DNA from: Actinomycetota bacterium
GTDB taxonomy: Bacteria; Actinomycetota; Humimicrobiia; Humimicrobiales; Humimicrobiaceae
Direction: 5' to 3'
Assembly: GCA_028698215.1 (NCBI GenBank)
Contig: JAQVDY010000003.1
Coordinates: 70,001-127,843 of the forward strand
DNA: 57,843 nucleotides
Below the pieces are notes generated by a model. That model saw nothing but the letters and a program-made list of their open reading frames with translations, was not told the origin of the DNA and did not search any database. The position numbers and the translations under genes are program-made. Below are positions 10,966 through 19,673 of the stretch, piece after piece; the stretch's first letter is position 1, and each line of letters begins with the position of its first letter.

Positions 10966-11110
10966 ACCTGTAATATATTACTGGTTGCTTTTTTATTTAT
11001 ACTTTCATATTCAGCCACCCGGCCAGGATACATATTTGTCCTAATTATTCCAATATTAAAAAGCAGCCATTATAGTCAAATTGATTAAAATAACCGATGC
11101 TAAAGCAGGC

Positions 11111-12136
11111 CTAGCAAATACGGGGCAACTGTTCCCCATACAGCATGTCCAGCATTCTGCGGGTACCTATTTCAGTATTTAGTATTACAGATCCTGGTCC
11201 TGAAGGGCCTACTTCGCCTATAATGGCGGCCTGCTTCCCATATTTGTGGTTTCTTATCGTATCCAGCACAACCTGGGCATCCATAGGATCTACAAATATA
11301 ACCATCTTGCCCTCATTGGCTATATATAGCGGATCTAATCCTAAAAAATCACAGATGCCCCGTACTTCATCCCTGACCGGTATATTTTGATTATGGATAT
11401 TAATGATATGGCCGGAAGCTTGGGCTATTTCCAGCAATACTGTAGCCAAACCACCCCGGGTAGCATCACGGAAAGCATGTATTTTTTTTGTTTTAGACAT
11501 TACAGCGGAAACCAAAGAGCTTAAGGGCGCACAATCACTTACAATATTTGATTGGAAGTTAAATTCCTTTCTTTGGCTGAGGATAGATATTCCGTGATCT
11601 CCAATGGGGCCATTAATAATTATTTTATCTCCTGTTTTTACTTCAGAGGGTGACAGCAGGCTATTGTGTTTGATTAGGCCTAAGCCAGAAGTGTTTATAA
11701 ATATTTTATCTGCGCTTCCTTTTTCCACCACTTTAGTATCACCGGTGATGATACTGGTTTTTGCTTCGAGAAGGGTTTCCCTCATAGAAGCTAGTATTTT
11801 TTTTAAATGGCTTACAGGAAAGCCTTCTTCCAATATAAGGGAAAAGCTTAAACCTATAGGAACACACCCTGAAGTAGCCAGGTCATTTATGGTACCGCAT
11901 ATAGCCAGTTTGCCTATATTTCCTCCCGGAAAAAATATTGGATTTACTACAAAACTGTCCGTAGTAAAAGCTATCCGGGATCCAGGCGCCTTAATTACAG
12001 CACTGTCCTCCAAGCGGTTAAGCAAATCATTTCCCAAGTATTCTAATATGAGGTTATGAATCAGCTGATTGCTTTTTAAACCCCCATCCCCATGAGATAA
12101 CTGAATATTTACATCTTTAAAATTTTGATCTTTAAT
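11111..12136 (-). CDS. hypE: Hydrogenase maturation protein HypE (carbamoyl dehydratase)
   Basis: Dehydrates the thiocarbamate on its own C-terminal cysteine to thiocyanate, the source of the cyanide ligands of the NiFe centre; it works with HypF. The C terminus ends in the essential PRIC. AIRS-type motifs include FTTDSFVV, FFPGGNIGKLAICGT, ITGDTKVV and RDATRGGL. The conserved N-terminal NIQLSHGDGG motif is encoded upstream of the first ATG/GTG/TTG codon (a TTG at 12037), so that short version would lose it. The only start with a good ribosome site is ATT at 12136-12134, 7 nt after AAAGGA and 2 nt after the hypD stop. It gives 341 residues, a normal length for the family. Confidence 0.9.
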   Translation of the reverse strand: MKDQNFKDVNIQLSHGDGGLKSNQLIHNLILEYLGNDLLNRLEDSAVIKAPGSRIAFTTDSFVVNPIFFPGGNIGKLAICGTINDLATSGCVPIGLSFSLILEEGFPVSHLKKILASMRETLLEAKTSIITGDTKVVEKGSADKIFINTSGLGLIKHNSLLSPSEVKTGDKIIINGPIGDHGISILSQRKEFNFQSNIVSDCAPLSSLVSAVMSKTKKIHAFRDATRGGLATVLLEIAQASGHIINIHNQNIPVRDEVRGICDFLGLDPLYIANEGKMVIFVDPMDAQVVLDTIRNHKYGKQAAIIGEVGPSGPGSVILNTEIGTRRMLDMLYGEQLPRIC

Positions 12137-12138
12137 AG

Positions 12139-13218
12139 CTATATCCTTTCTGGGTTTAGTCTTTCGTACCTATAATATGCAGCACAGGACCCTTCGCTGG
12201 AAACCATACAGGGGCCGATAGGGTTTTGGGGAGTACATGGCTGGCCGAAAAGGCGGCACTGGTTTGGTTTCAATAATCCTTTCAATACCTCCCCGCAAAC
12301 GCACCCTGGATGAGGCCTGGGTTTAATCTCAGGTACCGGAAATCTTAACCTGGCATTAAACCTCTGGTATTCAGGCTTTAGTTCCAGACCACTACAGGGC
12401 ATATTTCCCAACCCTCTCCACAAGCAGTCCACAGGCTGGAATACATCGTATATATTATCGATGGCTACTCTGTTGCCTTCCGGTTTCACAACTGTCTTAT
12501 ATTGTATTTCTACGCTGGGCTTACCCTGATATATCTGCCTTAATATCATAGCAATGGATAGCAGTATGTCAGTGGGTTCAAAACCGCTAACTACACAGGG
12601 TATACCATATTCTAAAGGTATAAAATGGTAAGGTCTGGACCCAATTATAGCGGATACGTGCCCGGGACAGAGAAAGCCGTCAATCTTTACCTGTTTGTCT
12701 TTTACCAGCAGCTCTAATGCAGGCGGGACCAATTTATGGGTTGAGAATATAAAGAAATTTCTGACCTGGTTTTCTTCTGCCCTTTTTATAACAATAGAGG
12801 ATAGGGGGGTAGTGGTTTCAAAGCCAATAGCAATAAACAATACCGATTGGTCTGGATTATGGATAGCAAAGTTTAAAGCGTCAAGAGGTGAGTAGCATAC
12901 AGTAATTTTTTTGCCCCTGGATTTTTGTTCAAGCAAGCTGGAGGAGGAGCCTGGTACCCGTATCATATCTCCAAAGGTAAACAGGTTAAGGTCGTAATTA
13001 TTGATAATTTCCAGTATTAAATCAATATCATAGGCAGAAGTAACGCAAACTGGGCAACCAGGCCCGCTGATCAAATTAATATTTGGGGGCAAAAGCTGCC
13101 TTAATCCATACCTTGAGATAGCCATAGTATGGGTGCCGCATACTTCCATTATGTTTAATGGTTGTCCAGTATTATATTTTTTTAACCATTTCTTTCCTAA
13201 TTCAAAAAGATCACTCAC
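12139..13218 (-). CDS. hypD: Hydrogenase formation protein HypD
   Basis: Fe-S scaffold protein that, with HypC, assembles the Fe(CN)2CO moiety. It has 359 residues from the GTG at 13218-13216, which follows GGGAGGAATTC. This start overlaps the hypC stop by 8 nt (GTGAGTGA), a sign of translational coupling. A longer frame starting at 13257 lies inside hypC. Motifs seen are MEVCGTHTMAISRYGL, SGPGCPVC, PGHVSAIIG, and the cysteine-rich C terminus PHPGCVCGEVLKG...QCRLFGQPC...GPCMVSSEGSC that binds the cluster. Confidence 0.95.
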   Translation of the reverse strand: MSDLFELGKKWLKKYNTGQPLNIMEVCGTHTMAISRYGLRQLLPPNINLISGPGCPVCVTSAYDIDLILEIINNYDLNLFTFGDMIRVPGSSSSLLEQKSRGKKITVCYSPLDALNFAIHNPDQSVLFIAIGFETTTPLSSIVIKRAEENQVRNFFIFSTHKLVPPALELLVKDKQVKIDGFLCPGHVSAIIGSRPYHFIPLEYGIPCVVSGFEPTDILLSIAMILRQIYQGKPSVEIQYKTVVKPEGNRVAIDNIYDVFQPVDCLWRGLGNMPCSGLELKPEYQRFNARLRFPVPEIKPRPHPGCVCGEVLKGLLKPNQCRLFGQPCTPQNPIGPCMVSSEGSCAAYYRYERLNPERI

Positions 13219-13426
13219 TAGAGAATTCCTCCCAATAACCCTGGGTAGCCAAGGCATCGTCCTCTTCTACTATTTGAATAGCAAAACCAGCATGGACCAA
13301 TACATAATCTCCTGTCTTTGCTTCAGGAACCAGGGTAATATCAACAATTTTGGTTACCCCCAAGGCTTCTATTTGTGCAGAATTACCATCTATATTTATA
13401 ACTTTTGCAGGAATGGCTAAACACAT
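13211..13426 (-). CDS. hypC: Hydrogenase assembly chaperone HypC
   Basis: Small chaperone of 71 residues that shuttles the iron moiety from HypD to the large subunit. The N-terminal MCLAIPAKV contains the essential Cys2, and the HAGFAIQ motif has the usual histidine. It overlaps hypF by 10 nt upstream and hypD by 8 nt downstream, so the four minus-strand hyp genes form one tightly coupled operon. Confidence 0.95.
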   Translation of the reverse strand: MCLAIPAKVINIDGNSAQIEALGVTKIVDITLVPEAKTGDYVLVHAGFAIQIVEEDDALATQGYWEEFSSE

Positions 13427-15753
13427 CTGTTACTCCTTTCTAGTTCCAGGGCTGCCATATAGGCTTGCCCCAATGAGATACCCCCATCATTTACTGGTGC
13501 TTTGTAATTAGAAAAAACCTCAAATCCCTGCTTACTTAATTTTGAAAGTGTATTTTTAAGCAGCAAGGTATTCTGGAAAACTCCACCGCTTAAAGCAACC
13601 TGGAATATATTGTATTTATCCTGGGCTATTTTGCAAATGTCTAATATGGCCGATGCCAATGTATTATGGAATTTGGCTGATATTATACTTGCCGGTACTT
13701 TATTTTTGATATCCTCCAGGATCTGCTCCAAAATAGCCATATCGTCCATACAGAAGTGGTCAATATGACTCCTATATTCTTGAGTACAGCGTAAATCAGC
13801 TATTGATTCCAAATGTATAGCTGCTTGGCCTTCATAGCTAATGGTAGAAGTTAAATTAAGAATGGAGCTAACCGCATCAAAGAACCTGCCCATACTGGTA
13901 GTGGCAGGACTGTTAAATTTAATCTCCAGCTGGTGTTTTAAAATTTCTATTTCATTTTTTCCTATAAGCTTTATAAAATGGGGGCAATTATCATATATAT
14001 ATTCACTAAATTGCTGCTTCCTATTTTGTTTCCTATAAATTTCAAGGAGGTAGCTAATAGCCATACGGTAAGGATTTCTAATAGCAGCTTCGCCTCCAGG
14101 GATTAACTTCTCTGAAAGATTCCCTAAACGGGTAATTTGTTTTTCCTTTAATAGTAATATTTCGCTACCCCAAATTTTTTCATCCAGGCCCAACCCTGTT
14201 CCATCCCAGGTGATACCCAGCACATCCCCCTGCAGATTATTTTCAGCAATGACACTAGCCATATGGGCTTGATGGTGTTGGATTCCCATAGTGGGGATAC
14301 CCAGGTGCTGGGCAAATTTAGAGGAGGTATAGCCAGGATGAAGGTCATGGGCTACCAGGTCAAACTCTGTAACATTAAACAGCCTTTTGTAAACCTCTAG
14401 TGTTTCTTTGAAAAAAGCAAAACTGTCTGCATCATCCAATTCTCCCAAATGCTGGGAAATTATGGCATAATTCCTGGTAAGTACGCAAAAAGTGTTCTTT
14501 TCCTGGGCTCCCACAGCTAATATGCATTTGTCCCCAATATCCAAACCAATTTTAATAGGGTAGGGGGAAAACCCCCTGGCTCTCCTGATAATCATCTGGT
14601 TTTTGTTTATTTCCTTTACTACTGAATCATCATAGCGCGAATATATATCCCGGTCATGCAACAGGAAATAACCGGCAATAGGACTTAGCTTTTCCAGCGC
14701 TTCTTGATTATCTTTAGCAATAGGCTCTTCACTGTTATTTCCACTGGTCATTACCAAGGGAAAATCTATTAAATTGAATAATAGATGGTGGATGGGGGTA
14801 TAGGGAAGCATGATCCCATCCATACGGTTATAAAAAGATATTCCTTCTGCCAAAAAATTTTTATTCTTTTTATTCAATAATACTATGGGGGCAGAGGGGG
14901 AAGTAAGCATTTTAATCTCTGCCTGGCTAACTGTAAAATTCTTTTTTACTGTTTCTATATTCCTGACCATTACAGCCAATGGTTTATGGGGTCTGTTTTT
15001 TTTGTTTCTTAATTTTATAACTGCTTCAGGGTTGGTGGCATCCACCGCCAGCTGGAAACCACCAAGGCTCTTTAAGGCTATAATATGTCCCTGTTTAAGC
15101 TTTCTGGCTGCCGCTTCTAAAGGGCCAGTGCTGCTTATAAGGTTATTCTTATTATCTACAAGCCATAGTTTGGGACCGCATTTATGGCAGGCATTTGGCT
15201 GGGCATGAAATCTTCGGTCAAACGGGTTTTGGTATTCCAATTGGCAGTCTTTGCACATTTCAAACTTTTTCATGGTAGTCTGGTAACGATCGTAGGGAAA
15301 ACTTTCCATTATAGTAAACCGCGGTCCGCAGTTGGTGCAATTGGTAAAAGGATAACCGTATCTTCTACCAAAGCTGCTGTTGTTAATATCAGAAATACAA
15401 TCCTGGCAAGTAGCCAGATCTGGGGATACTAGCTGAAAACGGTTCTGGCTCTTTTTGCTTTTGGTAATGCTAAAATTATTGAAACTCCTATACGGTACCT
15501 GTTCAAAAACAATCCTTTCTATATAAGCTGCAGAAGGCCTGTCCTTATTGATTTTATCCATAAACGCAGCCAGGGTCTTTTTTGAGGTAGTATTTATTAC
15601 AATATCTACTGCTTCTGTAGTGTTGGTTACCATACCCTTTAACTTAAATCTAGAGGCCAGGTTAAAGATAAAGGGCCTGAAGCCTACTCCTTGTACGATA
15701 CCAGTAACCTTTATGCTATATGTTTTTTCTTTTTTTATTAATTCTTTGTTCAT
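13417..15753 (-). CDS. hypF: Carbamoyltransferase HypF
   Basis: Transfers the carbamoyl group of carbamoyl phosphate to HypE, the first step of cyanide ligand synthesis. It has 778 residues. Domains in order are an acylphosphatase-like domain (VTGIVQGVGFRPF, about residues 15-95), two CxxC-x18-CxxC zinc fingers (starting CQDCISD and CKDCQLE), a YrdC-like domain (about 205-390, LKSLGGFQLAVDA), and a Kae1/HypF C-terminal domain (HDLHPGYTSS, QHHQAHMAS, ALSGGVFQN). All key motifs look intact. It is first in the minus-strand operon hypF-hypC-hypD-hypE. No clear ribosome site is seen before the ATG. Confidence 0.96.
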   Translation of the reverse strand: MNKELIKKEKTYSIKVTGIVQGVGFRPFIFNLASRFKLKGMVTNTTEAVDIVINTTSKKTLAAFMDKINKDRPSAAYIERIVFEQVPYRSFNNFSITKSKKSQNRFQLVSPDLATCQDCISDINNSSFGRRYGYPFTNCTNCGPRFTIMESFPYDRYQTTMKKFEMCKDCQLEYQNPFDRRFHAQPNACHKCGPKLWLVDNKNNLISSTGPLEAAARKLKQGHIIALKSLGGFQLAVDATNPEAVIKLRNKKNRPHKPLAVMVRNIETVKKNFTVSQAEIKMLTSPSAPIVLLNKKNKNFLAEGISFYNRMDGIMLPYTPIHHLLFNLIDFPLVMTSGNNSEEPIAKDNQEALEKLSPIAGYFLLHDRDIYSRYDDSVVKEINKNQMIIRRARGFSPYPIKIGLDIGDKCILAVGAQEKNTFCVLTRNYAIISQHLGELDDADSFAFFKETLEVYKRLFNVTEFDLVAHDLHPGYTSSKFAQHLGIPTMGIQHHQAHMASVIAENNLQGDVLGITWDGTGLGLDEKIWGSEILLLKEKQITRLGNLSEKLIPGGEAAIRNPYRMAISYLLEIYRKQNRKQQFSEYIYDNCPHFIKLIGKNEIEILKHQLEIKFNSPATTSMGRFFDAVSSILNLTSTISYEGQAAIHLESIADLRCTQEYRSHIDHFCMDDMAILEQILEDIKNKVPASIISAKFHNTLASAILDICKIAQDKYNIFQVALSGGVFQNTLLLKNTLSKLSKQGFEVFSNYKAPVNDGGISLGQAYMAALELERSNRCV

Positions 15754-15828
15754 GCAAGGTTATAAGATAATAAAAAATAATTATTTTAGCAAACCGAAAT
15801 TAAAAACCTAATTTTTTATTATTTCATA

Positions 15829-15858
15829 TTGATTATATCTATATGATATAATTATCAA
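15829..15858 (+). promoter_or_regulatory. Promoter with interrupted palindrome, possible autoregulatory operator
   Basis: TTGATTATATC (15829-15839) faces GATATAATTATCAA (15845-15858), an imperfect inverted repeat with a 5-bp centre. The right arm contains a TATAAT box (15847-15852), with TTCATA 18 bp upstream as a weak -35. A site like this overlapping the -10 box of a ribbon-helix-helix gene is a typical place for autorepression. The binding itself is inference. Confidence 0.4.
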
Positions 15859-15886
15859 AAATAATAATTAGTAAATGGTGATAGCA

Positions 15887-16084
15887 ATGATGAGCAAAAA
15901 AGTAATGCACTCTTTCAAGATAGAGCAAGAATTAATAGATAGGGCTAAACAGGAAGCCAAAAGGCAATCTATGGCTACTTCAGTATTTATTAGGCAAGCT
16001 ATATTAGAAAAACTGGAAAGTAAGTCTAAAATAGAAGAGTTGGAAAGAAGAATAGAATCCTTGGAAAAAAGTTCCAACAAATAG
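15887..16084 (+). CDS. Small ribbon-helix-helix (CopG/Arc-like) protein
   Basis: A 65-residue protein. The segment KVMHSFKIEQELIDRAKQEA followed by TSVFIRQAILEKL has the strand-helix-helix pattern of RHH DNA-binding proteins, with MHSFKI as the beta strand that would enter the DNA groove. The last 25 residues are charged and heptad-like (IEELERRIESLEKS), suggesting a short coiled coil. Start ATG 15887 or 15890 is preferred to 15875 because GGTG lies upstream. No toxin gene adjoins it, so it looks like a solo regulator rather than an antitoxin. Confidence 0.65.
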   Translation: MMSKKVMHSFKIEQELIDRAKQEAKRQSMATSVFIRQAILEKLESKSKIEELERRIESLEKSSNK

Positions 16085-16173
16085 GAAATGCCATAACTTT
16101 ATATTTATCCCTGCTGATTTAAATATTCATCCTGAATTGTTAGCCATAGCCAGATAAAACTTATAAGGATAAA

Positions 16174-17403
16174 CTAGTTTTCTTCGGTTTCCTGTTCCTG
16201 GTCTTCTTCTGACAGGTCTCCTGCATCAATTAAGACCATATTGCCTAGGGTAAATACATTATTGAAATCAAATTGATTGGAAGAAGAGATTACCAATTCT
16301 GTAGACTCAAGATTATCAGTGTCCAGTATAGAAACGGTGAACCCCAGGATATCTTCATCAGTGGGAGTATAATTGGTAAAATTATACCAGGGAATACTGG
16401 CTTCAATTAAATACCCGCCGGCTAACCTAGCTGAAGCTATCTGTGTCTGTTGGGGAGCAGCATTGGTGGGCCATTTCATAAAGGCCTCAGGTCTTAACTG
16501 CCCAAAATTCCCAGGAGAGAATTCTATTTGGTAATCATCATTATTTAAAAACTGGGTTTGAAGATCACCTTCTAAGTCTGTATCTAATACTATAACTACG
16601 CTATCTCCATTGGTTAATTGGTCACCAGAATAATTCTGGCTAAACACATCATCTATTATCTGTATGACAAAATAGAAATTATCATCATCCCAGCAGCTGG
16701 AAAAAGTTCCGCTTATGTCAGTATGACTGGTATAATTCTCTTTTTTAATAGTAGGCACAAAATTGGAAAATTTTTCATATATCTCCCATTCTTCAATACT
16801 GGCATCTATTACCGGGGGAGTATAACATTTATAGGCGAATATGGGTTTACCGCTGGCATCATTCTGTCTTCGATACTGGCTGTTAGCCAGTATCCTGGTC
16901 TTCTTTTCTTCTATATCCTCGCTTATGATCATTTCTTCATCTTGGCTTTGCTGGTAGTTAACTGAAAAAGTAACTTGTTTGGAAATAGCTACAGTTTGGT
17001 CTTGTTCGTCGGCTACCTGTACCAGCAGCTGATATTCTCCTCCTCTCTGGGGGTTCCAGTTAAACTCGTAAGGGGGAGAGGCAAATGTTTTTATAATCTG
17101 GTCGTTAATTAAAACGTGTACCTTGAAATTTTTATTTTCTACCTGCTTAGCCCTTACCTCTATGGGAACTGTTTCGTTTTGATTAATAAAATCAAAAATA
17201 TCACCATCATTAGGGGTAGCTAAAAATAGTTCATAGCTTTCCTCAGCGGTTTCCTCAGCCGGCATTTCTCCGCTAAACAGGCTTAGGTCTAAGGTACTGT
17301 TAACCACTAAAAATATCAAAATGGCTATACCAGCAACCAAAGCAAAGATAATAAAGGGGAACCTATCTAAAAAAGGTATAAGTTTCCTATATCTATTTTT
17401 CAT
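16174..17403 (-). CDS. Membrane-anchored protein with Ig-like and CBM9-like domains
   Basis: I know no specific function. The 409-residue protein begins with a basic stretch (KNRYRKLIPF) and one membrane helix at about residues 15-36 (FIIFALVAGIAILIFLVV), so the rest should lie outside the membrane. A region near 65-150 resembles a bacterial Ig-like domain (VHVLINDQIIKTF...YEFNWNP). Residues about 200-385 match the CBM9/DOMON-like pattern (IDASIEEWE, CWDDDNFYFVIQIIDD, GDSVVIVLDTD). The tail is acidic. Carbohydrate or other ligand binding at the cell surface is likely. The start is uncertain: ATG at 17403 overlaps the EF-G-like stop by 11 nt, and TTG at 17424 is possible. Confidence 0.7.
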   Translation of the reverse strand: MKNRYRKLIPFLDRFPFIIFALVAGIAILIFLVVNSTLDLSLFSGEMPAEETAEESYELFLATPNDGDIFDFINQNETVPIEVRAKQVENKNFKVHVLINDQIIKTFASPPYEFNWNPQRGGEYQLLVQVADEQDQTVAISKQVTFSVNYQQSQDEEMIISEDIEEKKTRILANSQYRRQNDASGKPIFAYKCYTPPVIDASIEEWEIYEKFSNFVPTIKKENYTSHTDISGTFSSCWDDDNFYFVIQIIDDVFSQNYSGDQLTNGDSVVIVLDTDLEGDLQTQFLNNDDYQIEFSPGNFGQLRPEAFMKWPTNAAPQQTQIASARLAGGYLIEASIPWYNFTNYTPTDEDILGFTVSILDTDNLESTELVISSSNQFDFNNVFTLGNMVLIDAGDLSEEDQEQETEEN

Positions 17404-19477
17404 CCTTTTGTTTGTGTTCTTCAATTAATTTTTCAGCAATATGTGATGGTAATTCTTCGTAACGGGCAAATTCCTGGCTAAAGAATCCCCGCCCCTGGGA
17501 TATGGAAGTTAAATCTACTGCATAATTAAAAGTTTCTGATTGGGGAACATAAGCCCTTATTAATTGAGTGTGATTTTCGTTAGGAGTCATATTAATAATT
17601 TTACCCCTTTTGGAATTAATATCTCCTATTATATCACCCATGTATTCTTCTGGCACTATAATCTCAAGTTCCATTATTGGTTCCAATATACAAGGGGAGG
17701 CCTGCTCCATACCTTTTTTAAAAGCCATGGAAGCTGCAATTTTAAAGGCCATTTCAGATGAATCCACACTATGGTAGGAACCGTCGTAAAGATTAACATG
17801 TATATCTACCACTGGATAGCCTGCTAAAATTCCACTCTGCAATGCTTCCTTGATGCCTTTTTCTACTCCCGGTATATAGCCTTTGGGTATGGCACCTCCA
17901 AATATGGTATCTTCAAACTTAAATCCTTCTCCCCGGGGCAAGGGTTTAAGTTCAATAAACACATGTCCATACTGACCCCTACCACCAGATTGTTTTTTGT
18001 ATTTATATTCTGATTTGGCTTCTTTTTTAATAGTTTCCTTATAGGCCACTTCAGGGGTATGCATTTCTACCCCAATCTCAAATTTTTTCTGCAGGCTTTC
18101 TTTCACTACGTTAAGGTGCACATCTCCCATGCCCCATATTATGTTTTGATGCACTTCGGTGTCCAATTCCTGCCTTAAGGTAGGGTCCTCTTCAATAAGT
18201 CTGCTGATTCCATTATTAATTTTTTCTTCGTCTCCCTTGGTTATGGGAACCACTGTTTTAGGCAGGGTAGGGTTGGGATATTTTACTTTTGGAAGCTGCA
18301 ATTGGTTATCTTCAGTGGAAATAGTATCATCATTAGAAATTTCAATTACCTTGGATACCGCTACAATATCGCCACAATCAGCATGTTCTAATTCGTTTTG
18401 TTCTTTGCCTTGCAGGCTAAACAGGTTTGCAAACTTAAAAGATTTCTTTATCCCTGACACAAAATAATTATTGTTAATGTCTATTTTCCCGGAAAATACC
18501 CTGAAAACTGAGAGTTTTCCTATATAGGGGTCGGCCATGGTTTTAAATACATAAGCACAAGTTGGCCCATCAGGAGAAGGCGCAATATTTATTTCTGAAT
18601 CATCGCTTAACTTTTTGGCAGTAAGCGATTTGCGCTCCAAGGGCGAAGGAAGCAACTCATTTATATAGTCCATTATTAGGTCTACTCCAAAATTCTTACC
18701 AGAAGATACTGCAAATACCGGTACCACTTTTCCTTCTACTACTGCTTTTTTAAAATTACTGGCAATAAGTTTTTCATCGATTTTTTCGCCTTCTAAGTAT
18801 TTGTTTAAAAGCTCATCATCGGTTTCTATTATGGACTCTACCAGTTGGCTGTTTTGGTCTTCTATTTCATCCTTTAGGGAATCTGCAATATTAGAAGGCT
18901 GGCCTTTAAAGTCTCCTGGCTTGTATTGGAAGGCTTGGTTTTTTAACAGGTCTATCACTGTATTGAAATTTTCTCCCACTCCAGCCGGTATAGTGATGGG
19001 AACTAAATTAAGCCCGTAGCTGGTTTTTAGCTCTTCTACTGTTTTTAAGAAATCTATGTTTTCCTGATCCAGCTTATTTATAATACAAAAAGCAGGTAAT
19101 TCTTCCTGCTTTATCATCCTGATTATTCTTTCGGTAGCTGCCTGCGTGCTTGACTTGGGGTCAACCAACAGCAAAGCGGCATCTATTACTTTAAGGGCAG
19201 AAAAAGCCTGTCCGATAAAATCGATATAACCGGGGGTATCAATAAAGTTTATTTGAAAATTCTTCCAGGCATAATTTAATACGCTGGAATGTATGCTGAA
19301 TCCTTTATTGGTTTCCAGAGCATCGTAATCAGAGACAGTATTCTTACTCTCCACTTTCCCTAAACGATTTATTACTCCCGCATTATACAAAAAACATTCT
19401 GCCAAAGAAGTTTTACCGGTGTTATTCCCAGATACCAGCCCAATAACCTTTTTCTTGTCCGCGCTTATTTTGCTCAT
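17393..19477 (-). CDS. EF-G-like translational GTPase (EF-G2 type)
   Basis: A 694-residue paralogue of elongation factor G. The G1 motif is LVSGNNTGKTSL rather than the AHIDAGKTT of canonical EF-G, with G3 DTPGY and G4 NKLD present. Domains II-V follow, including YKKQSGGRGQYGHVFIEL and PGVEKGIKEALQSG from domain IV. This divergent G1 and its location away from rpsL-rpsG match the non-ribosomal-operon EF-G-like group, whose role (an auxiliary or stress ribosome function) is not settled. The ATG follows GGAGGAAATTA. The CBM9-like gene overlaps its 3' end, so the two are likely cotranscribed. Confidence 0.88.
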   Translation of the reverse strand: MSKISADKKKVIGLVSGNNTGKTSLAECFLYNAGVINRLGKVESKNTVSDYDALETNKGFSIHSSVLNYAWKNFQINFIDTPGYIDFIGQAFSALKVIDAALLLVDPKSSTQAATERIIRMIKQEELPAFCIINKLDQENIDFLKTVEELKTSYGLNLVPITIPAGVGENFNTVIDLLKNQAFQYKPGDFKGQPSNIADSLKDEIEDQNSQLVESIIETDDELLNKYLEGEKIDEKLIASNFKKAVVEGKVVPVFAVSSGKNFGVDLIMDYINELLPSPLERKSLTAKKLSDDSEINIAPSPDGPTCAYVFKTMADPYIGKLSVFRVFSGKIDINNNYFVSGIKKSFKFANLFSLQGKEQNELEHADCGDIVAVSKVIEISNDDTISTEDNQLQLPKVKYPNPTLPKTVVPITKGDEEKINNGISRLIEEDPTLRQELDTEVHQNIIWGMGDVHLNVVKESLQKKFEIGVEMHTPEVAYKETIKKEAKSEYKYKKQSGGRGQYGHVFIELKPLPRGEGFKFEDTIFGGAIPKGYIPGVEKGIKEALQSGILAGYPVVDIHVNLYDGSYHSVDSSEMAFKIAASMAFKKGMEQASPCILEPIMELEIIVPEEYMGDIIGDINSKRGKIINMTPNENHTQLIRAYVPQSETFNYAVDLTSISQGRGFFSQEFARYEELPSHIAEKLIEEHKQKDEK

Positions 19478-19528
19478 TAATTTCCTCCAAGTTAATCGTT
19501 ACTGTAAACAGCTTAAATCATAGGAAAA

Positions 19529-19557
19529 AATATACCATAAAAACCCTATTGTGTAAA
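19529..19557 (-). promoter_or_regulatory. Promoter of the EF-G-like gene
   Basis: On the minus strand, TTTACA (19557-19552), 17 bp, then TATATT (19534-19529), with TG one base before the -10 (extended -10). Good spacing and near-consensus boxes. Confidence 0.6.
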
Positions 19558-19634
19558 AGAGGTTTGAGCAGGTCCATGCAGGTTAACTGCTTTGGCAGGC
19601 TGGCTTCCGCTCTATATTTAAGATTAAGCTAATA

Positions 19635-19643
19635 TGTTATAAT
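19635..19643 (+). promoter_or_regulatory. Extended -10 promoter of lemA
   Basis: TG-T-TATAAT at 19635-19643, about 30 bp before the lemA ATG, without a clear -35 box. The leader would carry the strong ribosome site GGAGGAA. Confidence 0.45.
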
Positions 19644-19673
19644 TTTTTAAAAAATAAAATACAGGAGGAACTG

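Noticed and set aside
10983-11068. Inverted repeat GGTTGCTTTTT / AAAAAGCAGCC between the protease gene and hypE
   Set aside because: The arms are 64 bp apart with one G-U pair and no T run after the 3' arm on either strand, so it is a poor terminator. The 145-bp gap holds no gene I can support.
12037-12136. A frameshift or sequencing error as the reason hypE lacks an ATG
   Set aside because: The ATG at this place in another frame is followed at once by TAA, while the ATT frame is open and encodes all conserved N-terminal residues.
15887-16084. Antitoxin of a toxin-antitoxin pair
   Set aside because: No toxin-like gene is adjacent on either side: hypF is upstream in the opposite direction and the CBM9-like gene is convergent.
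19561-19612. G-rich patch with GCAG...CTGC pairings between the divergent EF-G-like and lemA promoters, considered as a tRNA or small RNA
   Set aside because: No TTCGANT arm or acceptor pairing for a tRNA, the pairings are short, and it lies upstream of the best lemA promoter.
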